This document shows positions 13,201 through 25,200 of a stretch of 64,000 nt of DNA, in pieces; the stretch's first letter is position 1, and each line of letters opens with the position of its first letter. The notes below the pieces were generated by a model, which worked only from the letters and a program-made list of their open reading frames with translations, was not told where the DNA came from and ran no database searches. Position numbers and translations under genes: made by a program. Source of the stretch: Agelaius tricolor (lineage: Eukaryota; Chordata; Aves; Passeriformes; Icteridae); assembly GCA_023055355.1 (NCBI GenBank), contig JALJCS010000028.1:3038418-3102417 (forward strand). Reading direction: 5' to 3'.

Positions 13201-16200
13201 TCCTGGGAAACGGGGCTGGATCCTGGGGACATGGGGCTGGATCCTGGGACATGGGGCTGGATCCTGAGATATGGGCCCCAGGGAAACAGGGCTGGATCCC
13301 AGGAAACGGGGCTGGATCCTGGAAAATGGCCCTGGATCCTGGGGACACGGCCATGGATCCTGGGGAAATGGGGCTGGATCCTGGAAAATGGGGCTGGATC
13401 CCAGGACACAGCCCTGGATCCTGGGAAATGGCCCTGGATCCTGGGGAAACGGGGCTGGATCCCAGGATATGGGGCTGGATCTTGGGGAAACGGGGCTGGA
13501 TCCTGGGAAATGGCCCTGGATCCTGGGGAAATGGGGCTGGATCCCAGGATATGGGGCTGGATCTTGGGGAAACGGGACTGGATCCTAGGAAATGGGGCTG
13601 GATCCTGGAAAATGGCCCTGGATCCTGGGACACGGGACTGGATCCTGGGGAAACGGGGCTGGATCCCAGGATATGGGGCTGGATCCTGGGGAAACGGGGC
13701 TGGATCCCAGGATATGGGGCTGGATCCTGGGGAAACGGGGCTGGATCCCAGGATATGGGGCTGGATCCTGGGACACTGGGGCAGATCCCAGGAAACTGCA
13801 CTGAATCCCAGGAAATGACCCAATCCTGGGAACCTGCCCCATCCCAGGAAACTCCTCTGATCCTGGGAAAGCTGCACCAAATCCACTCCTTTCCTGGGAA
13901 TACTGCCCCAAATCCACCCCATTTCATCCCCCAAATCCCAGGAAAACTGCCCCAAATCCACCCCTTTCACCCCCAAAATCCACCCTTTTTGTCTCAAATC
14001 CACCCCTTTTCCCCAAAAATCTGGGAAAACTGCCCCTAAACCTGCCCATTTTGCTCCAAATTCTGGGATAACTGCCCCAAAATCATCCCTTTTTTCCCCC
14101 CAAATCCACCCCTTTTCCTTCAAAATCCGCCCCTTTTTCCCCCAAATCTGCTCCTTTTGCCCCCAAATTCTGGGAGAACAGTCCCAAAATCCCAGTTTTC
14201 CCCCCAAAATTCCCGTTTTCCCCACAGAGAGCGGCTCCGTGTTCGCCTTTGGGGAGAACAAGCTGGGCCAGCTGGGGCTGGGGAACCAAACGGACGCCGT
14301 GCCCAGCCCCACCCAGGTACGGACCCCAAACCCGGGATTTGGGGCAAATCCGGGGATTTTGGGGCAAATCCGGGGATTTTGGGGCTTTTAGTGACAAATT
14401 CCCTAAAAAACCCCTCAGGGTGCACAATTCCCTCCCAGCCAGGAGCTGTTCCCAGGTGCGGTGGGGAGAGGAAAAACCAGGATTTGGAAATGAATTTTTG
14501 AGGATTTTAGGGATTTTCTGATGGAAGTTCCTTTTGTTTTTTCCTGTTTCCCAAATTTTTTGATCCTGTTTTACCAGCTTTTCCTGCAGGTCAGGGATTT
14601 CCCAATGGAAAATTCCCCTTTTTTCCTTTTTCCTGCGTTTTGTCATCCAGTTTTTCCTGCTTTTCCCGCAGATCAAGGATGTCCCATGGAAATTCTCCTT
14701 TCCCCACATTTCTCTGATCCTGTTTTTCCTGCTTTTCCCATGTTTTTCTGATCCCTTTTTACCTGCTCTTCCCATGTCCTTGATCCCATTTTTCCTGCCA
14801 ATCAGGGATTTCCCATAGAAATTCCCCATTTTTCCCTTTTTCCTGGCCTTTCTGATCCCATTTTCCAGCTTTTCCTGCATTTCTGATCCTTTCCTGGCAT
14901 TTCTCATCCATTTTCCAGCTTTTTCTGATCCCATTTTCCCGGCTTTTCCTGCGTTTCTGATCCCCATTTTTCCTGGCTTTTCTGATCCCCTTTTCCCATG
15001 TTTCTGATCCCCCTTTTCCCCTTTTTCCAGGTTTTTCTGATCCCATTTTCCCGGCTTTTCCTGTGTCTCTGATCCCCATTTTTCCTGGCTTTTCTGATCC
15101 CATTTTCCCAGCTTTTCCCATGTTTCTGATCCTCCTTTTCCCCTTTTTCCTGGTCTTTCTGATCCCATTTTCCAGCTTTTCCCGCATTTTTGATCCTCAT
15201 TTTCCAGTTTTTTTCTGATCCCATTTTCCCAGCTTTTCCTGTGTCTCTGATCCCCATTTTTCCTGGCTGTTCTGATCCCATTTTCCCAGCTTTTCCCATG
15301 TTTCTGATCCCCCTTTTCCCCTTTTTCCAGGTTTTTCTGATCCCATTTTGCCAGCCTTTCCTGTGTTTCTGATCCCATTTTCCCAGATTTTCCCACGTTT
15401 CTGATCCCCCTTTTCCCCTTTTTCCAGCTTTTCCTGATCCCATTTTTCTGGCTTCTCCTGTGTTTCTAATCCCCATTTTCCCCTTCTCCCGCGTTTCTGA
15501 TCCCATTTTCCTGGTTTTTCTGATCCCCTTTTCCCATTTTCCCGGTTTTTCTGATCCCGTTTTCCCGGATTTCCTGACCCCATTCCCGGTTTTTCCCAGA
15601 TCCTGTACAATGGGCAGCCAATCTCCAAGCTGGGCTGCGGGGCCGAGTTCAGCATGGTCATGGACTGCAAGGGGAACCTGTATTCCTTCGGGTGCCCCGA
15701 GTACGGCCAGCTGGGTACGGCATTTGGGATCATCCCATGGGAATGGGATTTGGGATCACCCCATGGGATTTGGGATCACCCCATGGGAACCTGTATTCCT
15801 TCGGGTGCCCCGAGTACGGCCAGCTGGGTACGGCATTTGGGATCATTTCATGGGAATGGGATCACCCCGTGGGAATGGGATTTGGGATCACCCCATGGGA
15901 ATGGGATCACCCCGTGGGAATGGGATTTGGGATCGTCCCATGGGAATGGGATCACCCCATGGGAGCCTGTATTCCTTCGGGTGTCCCAAGTATGGCCAGC
16001 TGGGTATGGGATTTGGGATCCATGGGATCATCCCATGGGATCACCGCATGGGAACCTGTATTCCTTTGGGTGACCCGAGTACGGCCAGCTGGGTACGGGA
16101 TTTGGGATCATTCCATGGGATCACCCCGTGGGAATGGGATCACCCCATAGTAATGGAATTTGGGATCATCCTGTGGGAATGGGATCACCCCATGGGATCA

Positions 16201-19200
16201 CCCCATGGGAGCCGGTATTCCTTCAGGTGTCCCAAGTACGGCCAGCTGGGTACGGCATCTGGGATCATTCCATGGGAATGGGATCACCCTGTGGGAATGG
16301 GATTTGGGATCGTCCCATGGGAATGGGATCACCCCATGGGAGCCTGTATTCTTTCAAGTGTCCCAAGTATGGCCAGCTGGGTACAGGATTTGGGATCTAT
16401 GGGATCACCCTGTGGGATCACCCCGTGGGAATGGGATTTGGGATCGTCCCATGGGAATGGGATCACCCCATGGGCGCCTGTATTCCTTCGGGTGCCCTGA
16501 GTATGGCCAGCTGGGTTCGGGATTTGGGATCCATGGGATCATCCCATGGGATCACCCCATGGGAGCCTGTATTCCTTCGGGTGTCCCAAGTATGGCCAGC
16601 TGGGTATGGGATTTGGGATCTATGGCATCACCCTATGGGATCATCCCATGGGAATGGGATTTGGGATCATCCCATGGGAATCTCTATTCCTTCAGGTGGC
16701 CAGAGTATGGCCAGCTGGGTATGGGATTTGGGATCCATGGGATCACTCCATGGGAATGGGATCACCCCATGGGAACAGGATTTGGGACCATCCCATGGGA
16801 ATGGGATTTGAGATCATCCCATGGGAATGGGATCACCCTATGGGATCACCCCATGGGAACCTGCATTCCTTCGGGTGTCCCGAGTACGGCCAGCTGGGTG
16901 TGGGATTTGGGATCTATGGGATCATCCCATGGGAATGGGAATTGGGATCACCCCATGGGAACCTGTATTCCTTTGGGTGGCCGGAGTATGGCCAGCTGGA
17001 TACAGGATTTGGAATCATTCTATGGGATCATCCCGTGGGATTAGGGCTGGTTGGGATCATCCCATGGAGTGGGGGCAGTTTGGGATCATCCCGTGGGATG
17101 GGGGCAGTTCAGGATCACTCTGTGGGGTCAGGGAAGTTTAGGATGACCCCTTGGGATGGGGCGGTTCAGAATGACTCCATGGGATCGGGGCAGTTCGGGA
17201 TCACCCTGCGGGATCGGGATGACCCTGCGGGATTGGGGCAGTTCAGGATCACCCTGCGGGATCGGGGCGGTTTGGGGTGACCCCATGGGATCAGGGCACT
17301 CCGGGATGACCCCACAGGACGCTCAGGTTGCTGTGCCCCGTTCCCGTTGCAGGCCACAATTCCGACGGGAAGTTCATCGCGCGGGCGCAGCGCATCGAGT
17401 ACGACTGCGAGCTGCTGCCGCGGCGCGTGGCGCTGTTCGTGGAGCGCACCAAGGACGGGCAGGTGCTGCCCGTGCCCAACGTCGTGGTCAGGGACGTGGC
17501 CTGCGGGGCCAACCACACGGTACGGGAATGTGGGAATGTGGGATATTGGGATTGGGATAATGGGAATGGGTCAGGGACGTGGCCTGCGGGGCCAACCACA
17601 CGGTACAGGAATGTGGGAATGTGGGATATTGGGATTGGGATAATGGGAATGGGTCAGGGACGTGGCCTGCGGGGCCAACCACACGGTACGGGAATGTGGG
17701 AATGTGGGATATTGGGAATGGGTCAGGGATGTGGCCTGCGGGGCCAACCACACGGTACGGGAATGTGGGAATGTGGGATTGGGATAATGGGAATGGGTCA
17801 GGCACGTGGCCTGCGGGGCCAACCACACAGTATGGGAATGTGGGAATGTGGGATTGGGATATTGGGAATGGGTCAGGGACGTGGCCTGCGGGGCCAACCA
17901 CACGGTATGGGAATGTGGGATCGGGATAATGGGATTGGGATATTGGGAATGGGTCAGGGATGTGGCCTGTGGGGCCAACCACGTGGTACGGGAATGTGGG
18001 AATGTGGGATAATGGGAATGGGTCAGGGACATGGCCTGTGGGGCCAACCACACAGTACGGGAATGTGGGAATGTGGGAATGTGGGATTGGGATAATGGGA
18101 ATGGGTCAGGGACATGGCCTGTGGGGCCAACCACACAGTACAGGACATGGGAATGTGGGATAATGGGATTGGGATAATGGGATTGGGATAATGGGAATGG
18201 GTCAGGAACGTGGCCTGTGGGGCCAACCACACGGTACAGGACATGGGAATGTGGGATAATGGGATTGGGATAATGGGAATGGGTCAGGGACATGGCCTGC
18301 AGGGCCAACCACATGGTATGGGAATGTGGGAATGTGGGATAATGGGAATGGGAATATGGGATTTGGGAATGGGAATGGGAATGGATGCAGGAATGAGAGA
18401 GCAGGAATGGGACTGGGAGAAGGAGAATGGAAAGAAGAAGACAGGAATGGGAGAGGGCAGCTCTCAGCCCCTGCTCCCCCATCCCAGCTGGTGCTGGATT
18501 CCCAGAAGAATGTCTTCTCCTGGGATTTGGGATTTGGGATCTCTGAGGCCCTGCTCCCTCTCTCCCAGCTGGTGCTGGATTCCCAGAATCGTGTCTTTTT
18601 CTGGGGTTTGGGATTTGGGGTTTGGGATCTGGGATCTCTGAGGCTGTTTTCCTGTCCCAGCTGGTGCTGGATTCCCAGAAGCGCGTGTTCATTTGGGATC
18701 TGGGGTTTGGGATTTGGGATCTCTGAGGCTGTTTCCCCTGTTCCAGCTGGTGCTGGATTCCCAGAAGCGCGTGTTCTCCTGGGATTTGGGATCTGGGATC
18801 TGGGGTTTGGGATCTGGGATCTCTGAGGCTGTTTTCCCTGTCCCCATCCCAGCTGGTGCTGGATTCCCAGAAGCGCGTGTTCTCCTGGGGTTTGGGATTT
18901 GGGATTAGGGATCTCTGAGGCTGTTTTCCTGTCCCAGCTGGTGCTGGATTCCCAGAAGCGTGTGTTCTCCTGGGATTTGGGATTTGGGATCTCTGAGGCT
19001 GTTTTCCCTGTCCCAGCTGGTGCTGGATTCCCAGAAGCACGTGTTCTCCTGGGATTAGGGGTTTGGGATTTGGGATCTCTGAGGCTGTTTCCCTGTCCCA
19101 GCTGGTGCTGGATTCCCAGAATTGCGTGTTCTCCTGGGATCTGGGGTTTGGGATTTGGGATCTCTGAGGCTGTTTTCCCTATCCCAGCTGGTGCTGGATT

Positions 19201-22200
19201 CCCAGAAGCGCGTGTTCTCCTGGGGCTTTGGGATTTGGGATTAGGGATCTCGGAGGCTGTTTTCCTGTCCCAGCTGGTGCTGGATTCCCAGAAGCGCGTG
19301 TTCTCCTGGGATCTGGGGTTTGGGATTTGGGATCTCTGAGGCTGTTTTCCCTGTCCCAGCTGGTGCTGGATTCCCAGAAGCGCGTGTTCTCCTGGGGCTT
19401 TGGTGGCTACGGGCGCCTGGGCCACGCGGAGCAGAAGGACGAGATGGTTCCCAGGCTGGTGAAGCTCTTCGACTTCCCGGGACGCGGCGCCGCCCAGATC
19501 TACGCGGGATACACCTGCTCCTTCGCCGTCAGCGAGACCGGTGCGACACGGCTCTGGGAATGCCGGGGGGGGGCGGTGAGACGGGTGGGATTTGGGATAT
19601 GGGATCTGGGAATGCTGGGGGGATGGCAGCGAGATGGGTGGGATATGGGACACGGGGTCTGGGAATGCCGGGGGGTGGCAGTGAGACGGGTGGGATACGG
19701 GATCTGGGATCTGGGATATGGGAATGCTGCAGGGGATAGCAGTGAGATGGGTGGGATACGGGATCTGGGATATGGGAATGCTGCAGGGGATGGCAGCAAG
19801 ATGGGTGGGATATGGGATTTGGGATATGGGAATGCTGCGGGGGATGGCGGCGAGACGGGTGGGATACGGGATTTGGGATATGGGAATGCCGGGGGGGAAT
19901 GGCAGTGAGATGAGTGGGATATGGGATTTGGGATATGGGAATGCCGGGGGGATGGCAGTGAGACGGGTGGGATTTGGGAATGCCAGGGGGGAATGCCAGG
20001 GAGATGAGTGGAATACGGGATCTGGGATCTGGGAATGCCGGGGGAGTGGCAGCGAGATGGGTGGGATACGGGATTTGGGATATGGGAATGCTGCGGGGAT
20101 GGCAGCGAGATGGGTGGGATACGGGATACGGGATAATGGGAATGCTGGGGGAATGGCAGTGAGATGGGTGGGATGTGGGGTTTGGGATATGGGAATGCCA
20201 GGGGGGAATAGCAGTGAGATGGGTGGGATACGGGATTTGGGATAATGGGAATGCTGGGGGATGGCAGCGAGATGGGTGGGATATGGGACACGGGGTCTGG
20301 GAATGCCGGGGGGGTGGCAGTGAGACGGGTGGGATATGGGATACGGGGTTTGGGATTTGGGAGTGCTGCAGGGGATGGCAGCGAGATGGGTGGGATACAG
20401 GATTTGGGATATGGGAATGCCGGGGGGTGGCAGTGAGATGGGTGGGATACGGGATTTGGGATATGGGAATGCCAGGGGGATGGCAGTGAGATGGGTGGGA
20501 TACGGGATTTGGAATTCAGGATTTGGGAATGCTGGGCGTGATGGCAGCGAGATGAGTGGGATATGGGATCTGGGACTTGGGAATGCCGGGAGGGATGGCA
20601 GCGAGACAGATGGGATTCAGGATTTGGAAATGCCAGGAATGCTGGGGGGGATGGCAGTGACACCAGTGGGGACCTGGGATTCGGGAATGCTGGGAATGCC
20701 GGGTGGGCTGGCAGCGAGACGGGTGGGATTTAGGATATGGGATTTGGGAATGCTGGGGGGGATGGCAGTGAGCCGGGTGGGGATCTGGGATTTGGGAGTG
20801 CTAAGGGGAGATGGCAGCAAGATGGGTGGGAATGCAGGATCTGGGATTTGGGAATGCTGGGGGAGATGGCAGCGGGACAGGTTGGATTTCCAGGATCCCA
20901 GCATTTGGGAATGCCAGGGAAGTCTTCAGCAGGACAGGTGGGAACTGGGATTTGGGATTAGGGAATGCTGGGGGGGCTGTCAGTGAGACAGGTGGGAATT
21001 TGGGATTTGGGAATGCTGGGGGACAGCTCTCAGTGGGACAAGTGGGATTCCCAGGATCCCAGGATTTGGGAATGCTGAGGGAGACAGGTGGGAATGCCAG
21101 GATCGCAGGATTTGGGAATGCTGGGAGAAAGGTGGACTGACAGGTGGGATTCCAGGGATGCAGGATTCAGGAATGCTGGGCAGGCTGTGGGATTCCCAGG
21201 ATCCTGAGATCTGGGAATGCCAGGGGAGCTGTGGCCTGACAGCTGGGATCCCAGGGATCTCAGGATTTGGGAATTCTGGGGGGAGCTGTTACCTGACAGG
21301 TGGGATTCCCAGCATTGGGAATTCCAGGGAATCTGTACCTTGACAGATGGGATTCCTGGGATCCCTGACAGATAGGATTCCTGGGAATGCTGGGATTTGG
21401 GAATTCTAGGGGGAGCTGTTACCTGACAGGTGGGATTCCCAGGATTTGGGAATTCTGGGATCTGTGCCCTGACGGGTGAGGTTCCTGGGATCCCTGACAG
21501 TTGGGATTCCCGGGATTTGGGCATTCTGGGATCTGTACCCTGACAGGTGGGGATTCCCGGGATCCCTGACAGTTGGGATTCCTGGGATTTGGGAATTCCG
21601 GGCTCCCTTGCAGGTGGATTGTTCTTCTGGGGCGCCACCAACACCTCCCGGGAATCCACCATGTACCCCAAGGCTGTGCAGGATCTGTGCGGGTGGAAGA
21701 TCCGCAGCCTGGCCTGCGGGTGAGCGCCGTCCCGGGAATTCCCGACCCCAATCCCGGGATTTGGGGCCCTGGGACACTCAGGGATCAGGGATTGCCTCCC
21801 TTGCAGGAAGAGCTCCGTCATCGTGGCGGCCGACGAGAGCACCATCAGCTGGGGGCCCTCGCCCACCTTCGGGGAGCTGGTACTGAATCACACCCCAAAA
21901 AACCCCAAATAAACCCCAAATGACACCCCAAATCCCCCAAACTGACACCCCAAACCCACCATCAGCTGGGGGCCCTCGCCCACCTTCGGGGATCTGGTAC
22001 TGAATCACACCCCAAAAAACCCCAAATGACACCCCAAAAAAACCCCAAATGACACCCCAAATAAAACACCAAAACCCCAACCTCTGACACCCCAAACCCA
22101 CTGTCAGCTGGGGACCCTCACCCACCTTTGGGGAGCTGGTACTGAATGACACCCCAAATAAAACCCCAAAAAAACCCCAAATGACACCCCAAAAACCCCA

Positions 22201-25200
22201 AATAAAACCCTAAAAACCCCAAACTGACACCCCAAACCCACCGTCAGCTGGGGACCCTCATCCACCTTTGGTGAGTTGGTATTGAATGACACCCCAAGTA
22301 AAACCCCAAAAGACACCCTAAAAACTCCAAATGACACCCCAAATAAACCCCAAAAAAACCCCAAATAAACCCCAAATAAAACCCCAAATCCACCAAACTG
22401 ACACCCCAAAAAAAACCCCAAATGACACCACAACTAAACCCCAAATGACACCCCAAAAAAACCCCAAATGACACCCCAAATAAAACACCAAAACCCCAAC
22501 CTCTGACACCCCAAACCCACTGTCAGCTGGGGACCCTCACCCACCTTTGGGGAGCTGGTACTGAGTGACACCTCTAATAAAACCCCAAAAAAACCCCAAA
22601 TGACACCCCAAAAACCCCAGCCTCTGACACCCCAAACCCACCATCAGCTGGGGACCCTCACCCACCTTTGGGGAGCTGGTACCGAATGACACCCCAAATC
22701 CCCCAAAGTGACACCCTAAAAACCCCAAAGTGACATCCCCAAACCCACCATCAGCTGGGGGCCCTCACCTGCCTTCAGGGAGCTGGTACTGAATAACACC
22801 CCTAATAAAACCCCAAATGACACCCAAAAAACCCCAAATGCCCTTAATACTCCAAGCCCCCCTAACTGACACCCCAAACCCACTGTCAGCTGGGGCCCCT
22901 TGCCAACCTTCAGGGACCTGGTACTGAATGACACCCCTAATAAAACCCCAAATGACACCCCAAAAACCCCAAATAAAACCCCAAAAACCCCAACCTCTGA
23001 CACCCCAAACCCACCATCAGCTGAGGGCCCTCGCCCACCTTCAGGGAGCTGGTAGTGAGTGACACCCCTAATAAAACCCCAAATGACACCCCAAAAACCC
23101 CAAACCCACCATCAGCTGAGGGCCCTCACCCACCTTCAGGGAGCTGGTACCAACACCCCTAATAAAACCCCAAAATGACACCCTAAATCCCCCAAACAGT
23201 CACCTCAAATACCCCTGGGAACCCCAAATCCCCTCAAGCCCTGGGGCCCGGCCCCTCTGCCCCACTGAGTGTTCCCTGTCCATGGGATCTTCCCACAGGG
23301 ATATGGGGACCACAAATCCCCCAAAGGGACACCCCAAAACCCCAAATCCCCCAAACCCCGGGCCCTTACTGAGCATTCCTGTCCATGGGGTGTTCCCACA
23401 GGGATATGGGGACCACAAACCCAAATCCCCCAAACCCCACTGAGTGTTCCCTGTCCATGGGGTGTTCCCACAGGGATATGGGGACCACAAACCCAAATCC
23501 CCCAAACCCCACTGAGTGTTCCCTGTCCATGGGATGTTCCCACAGGGATATGGGGACCACAAACCCAAATCCCCCAAACCCCACTGAGTGTTCCCTGTCC
23601 ATGGGATGTTCCCACAGGGATATGGGGACCACAAACCCAAATCGTCCACGGCGGCGCAGGAGGTGAAAACCCTGGATGGGATCTACACCGAGCAGGTGAG
23701 GGGACCCCACAGCGCTTGGGGATGCACAGGGGGGCTCATCCCATCTGTGGGGTGAGGGAAGGGACATACAGGGGAACATTTGGGGTGGCTGAGGCTGTGT
23801 GAGCTCATCACACCTGTGGGGTGAGGGAGGGAACACCTGGATCCCCCTAAAATGAAAGGGGGCACTGAGACCCTACACAGCTCATCCCACCTGTGGGGCC
23901 CTTCCCCTAAAATGAACAGGGACACTGAGGCCATGCACAGCTCATCACACCTGTGGGGTGATGCAGGGAGCACCTGAATCCCCTAAAATAAACAGGGGGG
24001 GCTCATGGCACCCATGGGGTGATGGAGAGAGGATACAGGGGGCCGTTCCCTAAAATAATTTGGGGTGGCTGAGGCCGTGCCCAGCTCATCAGACCCATGG
24101 GGTGGTGGAGAGGGGCACCTGCATTCCCCTCAAATAATTTGGGGTGGCTGAGGCCGTGCCCAGCTCACCCCACCTGTGGGGCCCTTCCCTAAAATGAACG
24201 GGGACACTGAGACCCTACACAGCTCATCCCACCTGTGGGGCCCTTCCCCTAAAATGAACAGGGACACTGAGACCCTACACAGCTCATCACACCTGTGGGG
24301 CCCTTCCCTAAAATGAACAGGGGTGGGGGGCCCTGTGGTGGATATGGGGCCATCCCATGGAATAAATAGGGACACTGAGACCCTACACAGCTCATCACAC
24401 CTGTGGGGTGAGGGAGGGAGCACCTGAATCCCCTAAAATAAACAGGGGGGGGGTCATGGCACCCATGGGGGTGATGGAGAGAGGATACAGGGGGTCGTTC
24501 CCTAAAATAATTTGGGGTGGCTGAGGCTGTGTGAGTTCATCACCCCCATGGGGTGGTGGACAGGGGCACCTGCATTCCCCTCAAATAATTTGGGGTGACT
24601 GAGGCCATGCCCAGCTCATCCCACCTGTGGGGCCCTTCCCTAAAATGAACAGGGACACTGAGGCCATGCACAGCTCATCACACCTGTGGGGTGAGGGAGG
24701 GAGCACCTGAATCCCCCTAAAATAAACAGGGGGGGGGGGTCATGGCACCCATGGGGTGATGGAGAGAGGATACAGGGCACCATTCCCTAAAATAATTTGG
24801 GGTGGCTGAGGCCGTGCCCAGCTCATCACACCCCTGGGTGAGGGAGGGAGGGCAGGGGGAACCCTCCCCTTGGGTAAACCCAGAGGCTGAGGCCGTGCCC
24901 AACTCATGACACTCGTGGGGTGATGGAGAGAGGGCACGTGAGGGCTGTTCCCTAAAATAAACAGGGAAACTGAGGCCATTCCCTAAAATAACAGGGAAAT
25001 TGAGGCCATTTCCTAAATTAAACAGGGAAACTGAGGCTGTGGACAGCTCATCAGATCCATGGGGTCATGGAGAGGGCACATGGGGCCATTCCCTAAAATA
25101 AACAGGGAAACTGGGGCCATTCCCTAAAATAAACAGGGAAACTGGGGCCATACACAACTCATCACATCCATGGGGTCATGGAGAGGGCACATGGAGCTGT

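Noticed and set aside
12225..14312. 695-codon open frame on the - strand over RCC2 intron 4
   Set aside because: It overlaps exons 4 and 5 in antisense and is made of the minisatellite. The + strand is also open here. A period divisible by three removes stops in both directions.
15460..17280. RCC1-like open frames through intron 6 as an extra coding exon
   Set aside because: They consist of partial exon 6 copies with spacers. RCC2 needs exon 6 joined directly to exon 7 to match the family.
18480..19356. Exon 8 copies as true alternative exons
   Set aside because: Copies lack the blade-forming remainder and usually have no downstream donor. The one at 19102 reaches TGA about 20 codons in.
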